From contig NZ_JAFCKH010000018.1 in NCBI RefSeq assembly GCF_018130505.1, forward strand, positions 1-64,000: a stretch of 64,000 bases of DNA, given 5' to 3'. A program made the position numbers and the translations under genes. The notes below the pieces were generated by a model. It was not told where the DNA came from, did no database searches, and was given only the letters and a program-made list of their open reading frames with translations. Below are positions 16,641 to 26,645 of the stretch, piece after piece. Source of the DNA: Bradyrhizobium tropiciagri (lineage in GTDB: Bacteria; Pseudomonadota; Alphaproteobacteria; Rhizobiales; Xanthobacteraceae). Every line of letters begins with the position of its first letter. The first letter of the stretch is position 1.

Positions 16641-17603
16641 ATGAAGCGTATCTGGATGATCTTACTGCCTGTTCTTGGCCTCGCAACCTTGGATGCCCAA
16701 GCTCAGACTTGGCCGACAAAATCCTTGAAGGTGATCGTCCCCGTCGCGGCCGGCAGCCTAGTCGACATCGTGCCACGCATCGTGTTCGAGCAATTGGCGG
16801 TGCAACTCGGTCAGAGCGTCATCGTGGAGAATCGTCCCGGCGCAGGGACCACGATCGGTACCGGCCTCGTCGCCAAGGCGGACCCCGACGGTTACACAAT
16901 CCTCGTCAATTCGTCCGCGCACGCGATTGCGCCTTCGCTCTATGCCAACCTCAGCTATGATCCGGTGCGAGATTTTGCGGCAGTCGCACCCCTTGGCAGC
17001 ACACCTTTCGTCCTTGTCGTTCCGCCAGGGCGAGGCTTCAAAACAGCGAACGATTTCGTCACTGCTGCGCGTGCGAAGCCAGGCTCGTTCAACTTTGCTT
17101 CGCTCGGCGCCGGTACGGCTTCGCATTTGAGCGCGGAACGATTCCGGCTCGGTGCTGGCGTGCAGGCCGTGCATATTCCGTTCAAGGGTGGTCCGGAAGC
17201 GATGACCGAAGTGATCGCGGGAAGGGTCGATTTTTATCTCGTGGCAATTGGGGTTGCCCTGCCCTACATCCGGGACGGCAAGCTCTCAGCGCTTGCGGTG
17301 AACGGCTCCAAGCGCTCCGCCGCGCTACCCGAAGTGCCGACCACCGAGGAAGCCGGTTTCAAGAACGCCGAGTATCCCACATGGTTCGGCCTCTTCCTGC
17401 CGGCAAAGACGCCGCGTGAGATCGTCGACAAGCTGCACCGCGAGACGCTCAAGGCAATGCAGGAGCCGAAGGTACGGGATAAATTGGCCGCACTGGGCTT
17501 CGATCCGATGGTGATGACTCCGGACGAATTTCATGCGTATGTTCTGAAGGACATCGCCGTCAATGCAGATCTGGTGAAAGCCGTCGGATTGAGGCCGGAG
17601 TGA
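16641..17603 (+). CDS. TctC/Bug-type periplasmic solute-binding protein
   Basis: 320 residues. MKRIWMILLPVLGLATLDAQ is a signal peptide cut after AQA. The mature part starts with TWPTKSLKVIVPVAAG and has IVENRPGAGTTIGTGLVA, the Bug-family dicarboxylate or small-organic-acid pocket. These proteins are often encoded without their TctAB membrane partners and may sense as well as transport. The ATG is preceded by GAGGAAG. A methyltransferase gene follows 55 bases downstream on the same strand. Confidence 0.88.
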   Translation: MKRIWMILLPVLGLATLDAQAQTWPTKSLKVIVPVAAGSLVDIVPRIVFEQLAVQLGQSVIVENRPGAGTTIGTGLVAKADPDGYTILVNSSAHAIAPSLYANLSYDPVRDFAAVAPLGSTPFVLVVPPGRGFKTANDFVTAARAKPGSFNFASLGAGTASHLSAERFRLGAGVQAVHIPFKGGPEAMTEVIAGRVDFYLVAIGVALPYIRDGKLSALAVNGSKRSAALPEVPTTEEAGFKNAEYPTWFGLFLPAKTPREIVDKLHRETLKAMQEPKVRDKLAALGFDPMVMTPDEFHAYVLKDIAVNADLVKAVGLRPE

Positions 17604-17658
17604 AGACCTCGCAGTTTGCGTCGAGGATTACGGCCTGCAGCATCAGGACATTCGCCCC

Positions 17659-18510
17659 ATGCCAGCACCAAACTCCCGTGGAGCAGAATTCTGGAACGGT
17701 ACCATGGGGCGCTCCTGGATTTCGCAGCAGGCCGTGATCAGCGACGTCTTCACGGCGGTCACGAGCCTCAGCTTGGCAGCCGCAGGGCCGAAGCGCGGTG
17801 AGCATGTGATCGATGTCGGATGCGGCACCGGTGATACACTTTTGGCATTGGCCAAAATCGTTGGACCATCAGGCGCCGTGTTGGGCGTCGATGTCTCGGC
17901 GGCAATGCTCGACTTCGCCAGGGACCGTAGCACCGGTGCGGAACTTGGCAACGTGACCTGCGCCCTGGCCGATGCGACGACATATGGTTTCGAGCCGGGC
18001 TGGGCTGATCTCGTGTATTCGCGTTTTGGCGTCATGTTCTTCGATAATGCAGTCAAGGCCTTCGCAAATATCCGCAGCGGCATGAAAGAGGACGGCCGAC
18101 TCGTATTCGTGTGTTTTCGGACCTTGCCGGAGTCGCCGTGGTTTCATGTCCCGATTGAAGCTGCGCGGCCGCACGTGCCGCCACAACCGCCGGCGGACCC
18201 CACGGCGCCAGGGATGTTTTCGTTTGCCAACAAAGATCGCTTGCATGGTGTCCTCGCCGAGGCCGGGTTCCACGACATTGTGCTTGACGCCACGGATGTG
18301 CCTTTCCATGGGAGGGACGTTGCGCAAAGCATGGCATTCATCACGCAGGCGGGCCCGCTGCCCGCCCTCCTTGAGAAGGCCTCGGACAAGCAACGAGCGC
18401 GCGCTATCGAGGCGGTTCGCAACGCGCTCGCCGCCAAGCTCGGCGCGGATGGAAGGGGGCTGCATGTGGGGTTGTGGCTTGTGTCGGCGTCGGCATCTCA
18501 GGCAGCTTAG
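17659..18510 (+). CDS. Class I SAM-dependent methyltransferase
   Basis: 283 residues. Motif I VIDVGCGTGDTLLALAKIVG binds S-adenosylmethionine, followed by an acidic end of strand 2 (LGVDVSAAML) and motif II-like YSRFGVMFFDNAV. The fold is of the UbiE/Methyltransf_11 group; substrate unknown. It lies 55 bases after the Bug-type gene on the same strand and may share its transcript. 18511-18626 contains no gene. Confidence 0.8.
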   Translation: MPAPNSRGAEFWNGTMGRSWISQQAVISDVFTAVTSLSLAAAGPKRGEHVIDVGCGTGDTLLALAKIVGPSGAVLGVDVSAAMLDFARDRSTGAELGNVTCALADATTYGFEPGWADLVYSRFGVMFFDNAVKAFANIRSGMKEDGRLVFVCFRTLPESPWFHVPIEAARPHVPPQPPADPTAPGMFSFANKDRLHGVLAEAGFHDIVLDATDVPFHGRDVAQSMAFITQAGPLPALLEKASDKQRARAIEAVRNALAAKLGADGRGLHVGLWLVSASASQAA

Positions 18511-18626
18511 GCAGCTTAATGTCGCCCAATGGCCCCACGCCGTCCAAAAACGCCGCGTCTCGCAAGATCCAACGGTCGACTGCTGGCAAAGGGCCGCTGG
18601 GCCGTGCGCAGGTAAGCCATGGTCGT

Positions 18627-21173
18627 CTACGGGGTTTCCGGAATACGCTTAGTGCCCGTCAAGCGGCGCAGCACTCGCGATAACTCCTCCGCCGCGTAAG
18701 GCTTCTGGATGAGATCGAATCCATGCCGCCCCTCTTGAGCAAGAACTTCGCTGTAACCCGAGGTCAGCACCACCGGCACTTTCGGATAGCGGCGTCGTAT
18801 CTCTCGACCAAGGTCTATCCCGTTCATTCCAGGCATGATCACGTCAGAGAACACCACGTCGAATCTCCCCGCCTCGTCTAGGAGCTTGAGCGCCTCATTC
18901 GCGTTCGTTGCAAGAATAGTGTCGTAGCCGAGGTCCGCCAGGATCTGACTCGAGAACCGTCCGACTTCGACGTTGTCCTCCACTACGAGAACACGGCGCC
19001 CGCGGTCGTGCTCGGACAGTGCGTCGCCTGGATTGGCGTCGATCTCGGGCTGCTCTTTATGGGCGGCTGCTTCGCGCGCGGCCCGAGGCAGATAGAGGAT
19101 AAATGTGGTGCCCCGGCCGACCTCGCTTTCAACCGCCACGTCGCCGCCCGATTGTTTGGCGAAGCCGTAAACTTGGCTAAGCCCTAGGCCCGTCCCTTTA
19201 CCCACTTCCTTCGTGGTGAAGAACGGCTCGAAGACATGTGCCAGCTTCTCCTCCGGGATGCCTGAGCCTGTGTCGGTCAGCGACACGGCCACGAAAGGGC
19301 TAGAGATTCCGGCGTGCCCGCGGACGGGGGGCATGCCAGCAATCTCCTTAATACAAATCTGCAGAGAGCCCTCGCCATTCATCGCGTCGCGCGCGTTCAC
19401 AGCCATGTTGACCAGCGCCGTCTCGAACTGACTGGCATCCGCCTCGACGAGGCAGCTTTCGCGCGAGAGTTTCGTGTCGATGCGGATGCGCGATCCCACG
19501 ATCGTGCGCAGCATGTCACTAACGGCCTTCACGCGTTCGGATGCGTCGAACACCTCCGGCTTGAGCGCTTGGCGCCGTGCGAACGCGAGAAGCTGACCGG
19601 TCAGCCTCGATGCTCGATCCACGGTATCGGAGATCGCGTCCACATAGCGCCGCCGGCGCTCCTCGGAGAGACCGGGGCGCCGCAAGAGGTCGGTGGAGCT
19701 TTTGATGATGGTGAGCAGGTTGTTGAAATCGTGGGCTACGCCTCCGGTCAGCTGGCCCACTGCCTCCATCTTCTGCGCTTGACGCAAGGCCTCCTCGGCC
19801 TGCATCAGCTCGGCGGTACGCTCCGTGACGCGCCGTTCCAGCGAGGCTGCGAGTTCCCGCACCTCTTGCTCCGCACGCCTGCGCTCGACGGCCGTTCGAG
19901 TGCGTTCAGCTACTTCGCGGATCAAATCGAGTTCGCCGGGCGTCCACTCGCGTGCGGTGGCGTGATTAAGGTAGAGCAGCGCGACGAACCCGCCCTGTTC
20001 AGTCACAGGCATGTTTACGATGGACTGTGCGCTGATTGCCTTTAGGGCATCGGCGGTCGCGGCGGTGCGCGGGTCCTTTTCGGCATCCGAAAACACCACC
20101 GTCTCGCCACGCTTGAGATCTTCGATATACGAGCCATAGTCGCGAAACTGCAGCACGCCGGCGAGGCTCCTGATGCCGGGGGCGTTCCAGTCACGCTCGA
20201 TGGTGATCGTCTCGGCTGCCTTGTCGATCGTGCCGTAGCCTGCCCGGCTAACGCCGAGCGTGCGCCCCAGTATCTCGGCCGCTGCGTAGGAGAGTTCGGC
20301 CGGGTCCTCGATGTCGCGAATGCGATCAGACAGCTCGAGGAGAGCGATGCGGCGCGCCTCGGCTAACCGTCGGTCAGTCTCGTCGCGCGCGATCTTGATG
20401 AACCCTCGCTCACGCCCCAGATCGTCACGTGGCAGGGGCCGCATCGATCCGCGCAGAAACACGCGCGACCCGTCGGCGCGCTGATGCCAGCGCTCGTCAG
20501 GGGCGAAGCCCTCCTTGCGTGCTTTGGCAATCTCGGCATCGGGCTGCCCAACTACGCGGTCCTCAGGCGTGAAGATTGTGTCAGCCGAGCGGCCCATTAT
20601 TTCGGCAGCCGGCCAGCCGAAGGTGGCCTCGGCCCCCACCGACCAGCTCGTCACGGTTCTTTCGGGGTCAGTAGTGATGATGGCATATTCCTCGGCGCTG
20701 TCGACGACGAGCCGCAGACCCTCCTCGCTTGCTCGCAGGGCTTCGAGCCTTGCGCGGGCCTCATACTGCCGAAGTCGGCTACGCAGCGCCGAACGTCCGA
20801 GGCTCACGAGGGTCGTCGGGTGAAAGGGACGCTCTAGAAACGTGACATTACCCAGCAGTTCCAGAAAACGCCGCGCCGCCGGATTCCGCTCCAGTCCGCC
20901 ACCGCCGGTCGTAAGCAGCACGAATGGCAGGTCCGACCAGTCTTCCTGTTCGGCAAGCCAGGCGCTGAGCGGCCCTAGATCGGCCGTGGCCAATGCCTCC
21001 TCGGTGACCACCACATAGGCGGCGCCCGCATTCAGTCCCGCAATTAGGGCAGGAAGCGACGGGCAGATATCCGCGGAAAGACCTGCGCCGCGCATGATCG
21101 CGGACGCAAGGTCGGCGTCCCGGCCGCGGGGCGCGAGGACGAGGGCTCGCTCCGAGACGGTGCTGCGCTTCAC
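18627..21173 (-). CDS. Hybrid histidine kinase with N-terminal pseudo-receiver
   Basis: 848 residues from GTG 21173. Order: a degenerate receiver (about 8-130) lacking the phospho-Asp, PAS (about 150-270), GAF (about 285-430), coiled coil, HisKA with the phospho-His481 in [11 protein letters not shown], ATPase with N593 (VNARDAM), DTGSGI and GTGLGLS, then a receiver (about 725-840) with Asp777 in [11 protein letters not shown] and Lys824. It starts in a 4-base overlap with the KaiC-like gene, so the two are translated together. It likely senses a small ligand or state through PAS/GAF and is switched by the KaiC partner. Confidence 0.88.
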   Translation of the reverse strand: MKRSTVSERALVLAPRGRDADLASAIMRGAGLSADICPSLPALIAGLNAGAAYVVVTEEALATADLGPLSAWLAEQEDWSDLPFVLLTTGGGGLERNPAARRFLELLGNVTFLERPFHPTTLVSLGRSALRSRLRQYEARARLEALRASEEGLRLVVDSAEEYAIITTDPERTVTSWSVGAEATFGWPAAEIMGRSADTIFTPEDRVVGQPDAEIAKARKEGFAPDERWHQRADGSRVFLRGSMRPLPRDDLGRERGFIKIARDETDRRLAEARRIALLELSDRIRDIEDPAELSYAAAEILGRTLGVSRAGYGTIDKAAETITIERDWNAPGIRSLAGVLQFRDYGSYIEDLKRGETVVFSDAEKDPRTAATADALKAISAQSIVNMPVTEQGGFVALLYLNHATAREWTPGELDLIREVAERTRTAVERRRAEQEVRELAASLERRVTERTAELMQAEEALRQAQKMEAVGQLTGGVAHDFNNLLTIIKSSTDLLRRPGLSEERRRRYVDAISDTVDRASRLTGQLLAFARRQALKPEVFDASERVKAVSDMLRTIVGSRIRIDTKLSRESCLVEADASQFETALVNMAVNARDAMNGEGSLQICIKEIAGMPPVRGHAGISSPFVAVSLTDTGSGIPEEKLAHVFEPFFTTKEVGKGTGLGLSQVYGFAKQSGGDVAVESEVGRGTTFILYLPRAAREAAAHKEQPEIDANPGDALSEHDRGRRVLVVEDNVEVGRFSSQILADLGYDTILATNANEALKLLDEAGRFDVVFSDVIMPGMNGIDLGREIRRRYPKVPVVLTSGYSEVLAQEGRHGFDLIQKPYAAEELSRVLRRLTGTKRIPETP

Positions 21174-22660
21174 GCTTCCTCCGGCTTGAGCAGGTCCGGC
21201 CCTTTACCGACCAACGCGGGTACGCCGCCCAAAACGCCCTGAAAGTTCGTCAGCGGATCGCCCAACGTGAAGCCCCGCGAGCCGATGCGGAACTCTCGGA
21301 TCGTGTCCTCGTGCGAACTCGTGCGCTTCTTAACAATCGAAATTGCTCGGCGCACGCGACCGAGAGCCTCAAAGTAGCGCAGCAAGATCACCGTATCGGC
21401 CAGATAGGTGACATCCACGGGCACCCGCATGTCGCCGACAAGCCCGTGCTGGGCGACGATGAGAAAGGTCGTCGCGCCTTGCCGGTTCAGGTACTGCAAG
21501 AGCTCGTGCATGTGGAGCACCAGTGCGTGCTCGCCGGGCATGGCGGCTTGGTAACCGTTGAGGCTGTCGATCACCACCGTTCGAGCGCCGTGAACCTCGA
21601 CGCAGCGTCGCACGCGCGATGAGAACTCGCCAGGTGTCAGCTCAGCCGCATCGATTTGCTCTATGACGAGCTTGCCGCCATCGACTATCGCCTGAAGGTC
21701 GATGTTAAGGCCTTTCGCGCGTTCGAATAGGATGCCAAGCTCCTCGTCGAAAATGAACATGGCCGCACGCTCGCCGCGATTTACGGCCCCTTGGACGAAG
21801 GTGAGCGCAAGTAGAGACTTGCCGGTTCCGGCTGGGCCAAGGACAAGAACGCTCGAGCCACGCTCGACCCCGCCCCCAAGAAGAGTGTCTAGTTCGCCAG
21901 ACTCGGTTCTGAGAACATCACGCGAGTAAGCGGCCTTGTGCTCGGCCGAAATGAGCCGTGGAAAGACCCGAACGCCTCCCTTCACAATGGTGAAGTCGTG
22001 GAAACCCCCGCGAAACCGTCGCCCACGGTATTTGACGACGCGCATCCGTCGTCGCTCGGCACCGTACTCGGGCGCGATTTCTTCGAGACGGATCACTCCG
22101 TAGGCAACCGAATGCACCGTTTTGTCATTCATGTCGGTGGTAAGATCGTCGAGCAGGAGAACGGTTGCGTTAGCTTGTGCAAAGAAATGCTTGAGACTCA
22201 GGATTTGGCGACGGTAGCGGAGCGAGCTCTGGGCGAGCAGCCTGATCTCTGAGAGGCTATCGAGCACAACTCTCTGGGGCTTCACGCGCTCGAATGCCTC
22301 GAAGATGCGCTTCGTCGTCTCGCCGAGCTCTAAGTCGGAGGAATAGAGTAGGCTCTGTTGCTGATTCTCATCGAGAAGGTTCTCGGGAGGAATTAGTTCG
22401 AACACTCGAACGCCCGATAACTCCCAACCGTGCGAAGCGGCACCGGCGCGAAGCTCGTCCTCGGTCTCGGATAAGGTGATGTAAAGGCAGGATTCGCCGG
22501 CCATAGCTCCAGCGATCATGAACTGCGTCGCGACTGTTGTCTTGCCCGTGCCCGGTGCTCCCTCGAGGAGGAATGCGCGCCCACGCTCAAGTCCTCCTCC
22601 AAGGACATCATCCAACCCTTCGACGTCTGTTCTTGCTTGGCGCTCAAGCTGTTGTGACAC
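21170..22660 (-). CDS. Double-domain KaiC-like ATPase
   Basis: 496 residues from GTG 22660. Two RecA-type halves: Walker A GAPGTGKTT (34-42) and GPAGTGKS (275-282), Walker B VVLDSLSE (D134) and TVVIDSLNG (D365), and acidic catalytic positions SETED (65-67) and FDEEL (306-307). The clock KaiC phosphosites Ser431/Thr432 align with T418/Y419 here, so autophosphorylation is uncertain. No kaiA or kaiB is in the window. An EcfG-like promoter lies 163 bases upstream. It probably acts as an ATP-driven timer or switch for the downstream kinase. Confidence 0.88.
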   Translation of the reverse strand: MSQQLERQARTDVEGLDDVLGGGLERGRAFLLEGAPGTGKTTVATQFMIAGAMAGESCLYITLSETEDELRAGAASHGWELSGVRVFELIPPENLLDENQQQSLLYSSDLELGETTKRIFEAFERVKPQRVVLDSLSEIRLLAQSSLRYRRQILSLKHFFAQANATVLLLDDLTTDMNDKTVHSVAYGVIRLEEIAPEYGAERRRMRVVKYRGRRFRGGFHDFTIVKGGVRVFPRLISAEHKAAYSRDVLRTESGELDTLLGGGVERGSSVLVLGPAGTGKSLLALTFVQGAVNRGERAAMFIFDEELGILFERAKGLNIDLQAIVDGGKLVIEQIDAAELTPGEFSSRVRRCVEVHGARTVVIDSLNGYQAAMPGEHALVLHMHELLQYLNRQGATTFLIVAQHGLVGDMRVPVDVTYLADTVILLRYFEALGRVRRAISIVKKRTSSHEDTIREFRIGSRGFTLGDPLTNFQGVLGGVPALVGKGPDLLKPEEA

Positions 22661-22822
22661 TCGATTATCCGATCCCTGCTATTTTTCCGCTGACATGCGC
22701 TTTCGCCAACGCAAACGCACGGGCCACTCAGCGGGAACGAAACCTAGTCGAAAATACCCGGAAAAACGGGAATTGGCTGTCTAATTGGAAGGCTGGAAAT
22801 AAGCCAACCTTCCGAAGTCACA

Positions 22823-22848
22823 AACGCGACGGCCCTGGGTTGAGTTCC
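22823..22848 (-). promoter_or_regulatory. EcfG-type promoter of the kaiC-kinase operon
   Basis: On the minus strand GGAAC, 17 bases, CGTT, a perfect match to the general-stress consensus. The region 22661-23050 has no supported gene. Confidence 0.6.
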
Positions 22849-23056
22849 GTCTTTAACTCCGGACGAGAGGAGACTGTGATTACGCAGGCTGCTAATGGCC
22901 CCAACGACATACCTGCGCGTCCGACGATAACAGCTTTAGCTGAGAGAATATGTATTCGTCCGCGCCTGATGTCCGGATTCGGGGCGTAACGGACATCACC
23001 AGTTGAATACTGCTGACCGGGCGTTGGTTCGTGGTGCCGGGACAGGCAGAAAAAAA

Positions 23057-23091
23057 CGGCCCCAGCACCCCGTTAGGCAGTGCTGAGGCCG
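23057..23091. repeat. GGCCCCAGCA hairpin, member of the repeat module
   Basis: CGGCCCCAGCA and TGCTGAGGCCG pair across a 13-base loop, after AAAAAAA. A relaxed copy of the TATGTGAA box (23211-23228) follows at a distance similar to that in the full modules. Confidence 0.45.
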
Positions 23092-23210
23092 TCCCACGCT
23101 GATCGAGCCGCCGCTCTCGGTAATCGGGCGAGCCCTCTGGGCCTTAAAAAATTGTCCTTAATGAAAACGCCTGCCCAGTGGTTTTATGATTCCAAAGGCA
23201 TTCGGAATTC

Positions 23211-23228
23211 GCAATTCAAATATGTGAA
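23211..23228 (+). repeat. Diverged TATGTGAA box
   Basis: GCAATTCAAATATGTGAA, a looser form of the box at 11332 and 35036. Confidence 0.3.
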
Positions 23229-23262
23229 TCAATGATAATAAACATGCACCCGCCTGAGTGTT

Positions 23263-23774
23263 CTAATTTGCCGGCGCTGGATGCGCATCGCACTGATGCT
23301 CAAGGTCGACCGTCCGACGAGCTGCTCCAGCATACCGCCCCAATGCCGGCTCTTCGTCAGTCCAGCCGAGGGAGGGCTCGTCGTCGGCAGCGTCTAGCTC
23401 CCGGTCAATATCTCCGATGCCCCAGCAATGGGCTCCGCCGGCTCCCCAGCGATCCTGGTCGATCGCTCGATCGAGACTGCCTAGGCTGAGCTCCTCGTCC
23501 CCGATGGGCTCGCAGATGTCGCTCTCCTCGAGGTCCGGGTCGGGTTCGATCTGGTCGAGGAAGTCGACAAGATCCTTGATGAGCTGACGGGCGTGCTTTT
23601 CGAAACCGCCATTGATCGGCGCGCCTCAAGCACTTCAAGCCGGAAGGCCACTCGCTCAGTGGCATTGGCGAGTCGTATAATGGCCTGATGCCACGCGGGG
23701 TGAACGGCGACGGCGAGCGCGGCGAACGATGGGGTTTCCATGGGCTCGCCTGACGGTGTTGCAACGTGCTTCAT
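23263..23774 (-). pseudogene. Acidic hypothetical protein split by a frameshift
   Basis: From ATG 23774 the first frame gives PAWHQAIIRLANATERVAFR and LEVLEARR, then one base too many near 23605 moves the rest to a second frame: GFEKHARQLIKDLVDFLDQI, EPDPDLEESDICEPIGDEEL and so on to a stop at 23263. The joined product of about 170 residues is a strongly acidic type I recognise from Bradyrhizobium. The start overlaps the previous gene by ATGA. Confidence 0.6.
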
Positions 23775-23980
23775 GGATCACGCCTCCACAAGCACGCGCC
23801 GGCCGGTAGCCGGGATCGTTTCCGCGGCGCCACCGTTGAGCGTGGGGGGGGGTGATCAGTTTCGACCAGTTCGCCGGTCAGACCGTCGTCCTCGGCGGCA
23901 GCAAAGGCTGCACGGAGGAGCGGGTCGCGGAAGAGCGCAGAAAGCGGTTTTGTGGTATATTTTACGTCAGCTCTGACCAT
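23771..23980 (-). CDS. Small protein, first of a coupled pair
   Basis: 69 residues from ATG 23980: MVRADVKYTTKPLSALFRDP, LLRAAFAAAEDDGLTGELVE and a basic tail. Its stop and the start of the next gene share ATGA, which argues that both were translated. Function unknown. Confidence 0.5.
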   Translation of the reverse strand: MVRADVKYTTKPLSALFRDPLLRAAFAAAEDDGLTGELVETDHPPPRSTVAPRKRSRLPAGACLWRRDP

Positions 23981-24009
23981 CTGGCTGTACCTTTGGTTTG
24001 AGTGAGGGC

Positions 24010-24204
24010 GCGCGAACGGGGAATGCCGTTTCCCAGACCGAGCTATTGCGGGATATCGCACGTGAGCTGCAGCGCCGCGGTGACGTCCAGGCGATCGAGC
24101 TGCCATCCGCCCTGCAAGGCTTTGTCGATCGATACGTCGGCGATCGGCGTCAACAGAGCGTGGGCCGGTTGAGACACGGAACCTTACGGGTTCTCCATGG
24201 TTAG
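24010..24204 (+). pseudogene. C-terminal remnant of the 12106 family
   Basis: LLRDIARELQRRGDVQAIEL, PSALQGFVDRYVGDRRQ matches the last third of the 12106 and 35168 proteins; the first two thirds are missing and the end is altered. Confidence 0.5.
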
Positions 24205-24239
24205 CCTACCGTTCCGGGCAGGACTGAATGGATTGAGCC

Positions 24240-24443
24240 ATGGGACAAATCCGACGCCACGTCGTCCAGACGGAAACCTTAGAAGAGCGGCTTGCCAAGC
24301 GCGCCGCGGACTTTCGCAACCGGGCCCAACATCTTCCACCGGGCGTCGAGAGGGAGGCGCTATTGAAGCGAGCCCGCCAAGCCGAGACCGGCGCTCACCT
24401 TACCGAATGGCTACAGTCTCCCGGCCTCCAGCCGCCGACGTAG
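24240..24443 (+). CDS. Small conserved protein (TEWLQSPGLQPP type)
   Basis: 67 residues: MGQIRRHVVQTETLEERLAK, then RNRAQHLPPGVEREALLKRA and RQAETGAHLTEWLQSPGL. The pattern is highly conserved among Bradyrhizobium-like genomes; it is helical and cytosolic with unknown role. A fragment of a second copy is at 5034. Next to it, 24444-24798 holds no gene I can support with confidence. Confidence 0.75.
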   Translation: MGQIRRHVVQTETLEERLAKRAADFRNRAQHLPPGVEREALLKRARQAETGAHLTEWLQSPGLQPPT

Positions 24444-24798
24444 CGCGTATCAAAAGATTCGCCGGCCGAGGAACGAATGTTCACTTTCAACTGTGTCGAA
24501 TACGCTTGAATAGTACTTGAACCACTCCGGCTGCGGCTCGCCTACGTAAAAGCGAATCCCGCCTTCCAGTAGCGGCAACCGGAGCAACCAATACGGGCAA
24601 ATCGTGTCGAACTGAGCTTCGAAGGGCCCCGCTCCGACTGAACCTGACCTTATGCATCTTTTCCGCCCGTCCGATATTGCTTTCGCGCTGCTTTTCTCGG
24701 CGCAACCGCCTCCGCTCGCACTGCTCGGCGTTAAATCCGTATTCTTCAGCGTGATGTTTTGCATGTGGCATTTTTCATTTGCCGGGACACCTAACGCG

Positions 24799-24824
24799 GG
24801 AACGGCCAGGGGAGGTTCCCTGTT
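24799..24824 (+). promoter_or_regulatory. EcfG-like promoter for 24860
   Basis: GGAAC, 17 bases, TGTT; one base away from the consensus -10. It is 36 bases ahead of the flavoprotein start. Confidence 0.4.
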
Positions 24825-24859
24825 GCCGGTGGTACACTGTCGAATGCTAGAGCAGCGCC

Positions 24860-25765
24860 ATGGTCGTGGACGTAATTGTAGTCGGGGGCGGCCCCGCCGG
24901 TTTGAGCGCAGCTTTGATCTTGGGGAGGTCCCGCCGAAACGTTTTGCTTTGCGATGACCGCCAGCAACGCAACAGCGCCTCGCCAGAGATCCACGGGCTA
25001 CTCGGATCCAACGCCCGCTCGCCTGCGCAATTCCTGCAGAACGCACGGGAAGAGGTAGCCGGCCATGAGACGGTCTTGCTCCGCCGGACCCGTGTAACAA
25101 AAATCGATCCGTCCGATGGCGCTTTCAAGTTTGCCTGTGCCGATGGGACGACCGGCATTGCCGCAAAAGTTCTCCTGGCGACAGGGCTTATCGACGAGCT
25201 CCCCGAGCTTGCGGGTATAGAGGCCCTTTACGGCATCTCGGTCCATCACTGTCTCTATTGCGACGGCTACGAATACACCGGCAAACGGGTTGTTGCCTAC
25301 GGCAAGGGTGATAAGGGCGCGGATCTTGCCGTGATGATTAAGCACTGGGTCAAGGACGTTGTGTGCTGCAGCGACGGAACGGAAGTCAGCGAGCAAGCGG
25401 TCACTCGGCTCAGGCAGCACGAGATCACGCTGCGCAAGGAGCGTATCCAGTCGCTGGAGGGCCCGGGGGGCGCGCTTGCAAGGATCCACTTTGAGAGCGG
25501 ATCCGGTCTTGCGTGCTCCGGTCTGTTTTTCTCGACGGGCTGCCGCCAAGCGTCCGATCTTTCAACACACCTCGGCTGCAAGCGTGACGAAAAGGGAGGC
25601 ATCATCACCGACCCGGCAACGGAGGAGACCAGCGTACCAGGCGTGTATGTCGCGGGCGATGCGTCGCGCGACGTTCTGCTCGTGGCGGTCGCCGTTGGCG
25701 AAGGCGCGAAAGGCGCGGTCGCCATCAATAAGGCCTTTCTCAGGCGCGACGGGCTCTGCGACTAG
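24860..25765 (+). CDS. Thioredoxin-reductase-like flavoprotein
   Basis: 301 residues. FAD site VIVVGGGPAGLSAALILGRS at the N terminus, the redox pair CLYCDG (C131, C134) in the place of CATC of TrxB, a second dinucleotide fold with KGDKGADLA, and the late FAD motif VYVAGDASRD. It is close to TrxB in length (about 310). The NADPH motif departs from GGGDSA, so the donor could differ. There is no thioredoxin next to it. The likely role is NAD(P)H-driven thiol reduction under stress. Confidence 0.85.
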   Translation: MVVDVIVVGGGPAGLSAALILGRSRRNVLLCDDRQQRNSASPEIHGLLGSNARSPAQFLQNAREEVAGHETVLLRRTRVTKIDPSDGAFKFACADGTTGIAAKVLLATGLIDELPELAGIEALYGISVHHCLYCDGYEYTGKRVVAYGKGDKGADLAVMIKHWVKDVVCCSDGTEVSEQAVTRLRQHEITLRKERIQSLEGPGGALARIHFESGSGLACSGLFFSTGCRQASDLSTHLGCKRDEKGGIITDPATEETSVPGVYVAGDASRDVLLVAVAVGEGAKGAVAINKAFLRRDGLCD

Positions 25766-25975
25766 CCGTCGCCTTCCCGCCCTCTCCTGGCGCCTAGCGC
25801 ATCTCCTTTTCGGCCCGGGGAAACCAGCGAAAGGCGCCGAGGATATTTGATCCCAAGCAGAATGACGTTGTGCACGATCAGGGATGTTTTGCTTTCAAGC
25901 CCTCCGTCGGCCATCCAGGCAAGCGAAGCGACCGGCAAAGCCGTCAACCGTATGCGGCACGTCCATTACGGCTAT

Positions 25976-26086
25976 TTACAGGCTTACAATTTCCTGGGCG
26001 CGAATCACGATCTCCTCCTGCGAAAGCTCGCGCTGCAGCCGCGTGGGCAACGAACGCCAGTAGTCTGGTGCGAGCTTTGCCGCCAT
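25976..26086 (-). CDS. Possible short protein (MAAKLAPDYWRSLP)
   Basis: 36 residues, MAAKLAPDYWRSLPTRLQRE then LSQEEIVIRAQEIVSL. The frame is open for about 30 codons upstream without an ATG, so it may be the end of a longer lost gene. Amino acid usage looks genuine (balanced, helical), but function is unknown. Confidence 0.35.
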   Translation of the reverse strand: MAAKLAPDYWRSLPTRLQRELSQEEIVIRAQEIVSL

Positions 26087-26154
26087 AACCTCCACGACGA
26101 CGACCCGACCAGCAATGCGTGACCTTACCAAGGGCCGGAAATGAGCCCGCGCGA

Positions 26155-26375
26155 CTAGCTCTCGAGTTTCTGGAAACGGTCGTCAGCGTCGTCCGCCTCA
26201 CCACTCTTATGATCCTCACCATCGACGAGTACGTAATTCCTCCGTCCCGGACCCGGCTGCAGGCGACCGACGCGGCGACGTCGCATTCTTTGTCCTCCGC
26301 CAGTGGCCCCGCCGCCGGCATCACATCAATATCCGTCCAAATCGATTTGCTCTCATCGGCCTTCCAAAGGAGCAA
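26155..26375 (-). pseudogene. FAD oxidoreductase ghost with large internal deletion
   Basis: The start WTDIDVMPAAGPLAEDKECD matches the N terminus of the intact FAD-Rieske protein at 44714-46219 (LWMTVEVAPDADVL, ECDVAVIGSG). A few codons later the frame becomes RLQPGPGRRNYVLVDGEDHK, SGEADDADDRFQKLES, which matches residues near 300 of the same protein. Some 270 residues between are gone, including the FAD loop. It is a decayed paralogue. Confidence 0.65.
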
Positions 26376-26645
26376 AACGCCCGCTTTAGCAGCAAGTTTC
26401 CGTTCTCGCAGAGCGGACGAGAGAAGCAGGCCGCCGTTTGGCCACGTTTCTCTGCCGACGTCACGGCGCTGCCGAAGATTGCCAGGCTTTGGGCTATCGA
26501 GCGCAATGAGTCAGCGTGAGATAAGCTGAGAAGGGTGTTGTTGCGACTCTTTCCGCCACACTTTCGCGCGAGAGCGAAATTCTGAACTCACTGGTCGTCG
26601 CAAGAAAGGCGGCTATGGCGCCCTTCCTGCAGATTGTTGAGAGAC

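Noticed and set aside
24450-24771. Minus-strand frames ending in YVGEPQPEWFKYYSSVF
   Set aside because: The segment looks protein-like, but no start, no family and two frames would be needed; not enough to call a gene.
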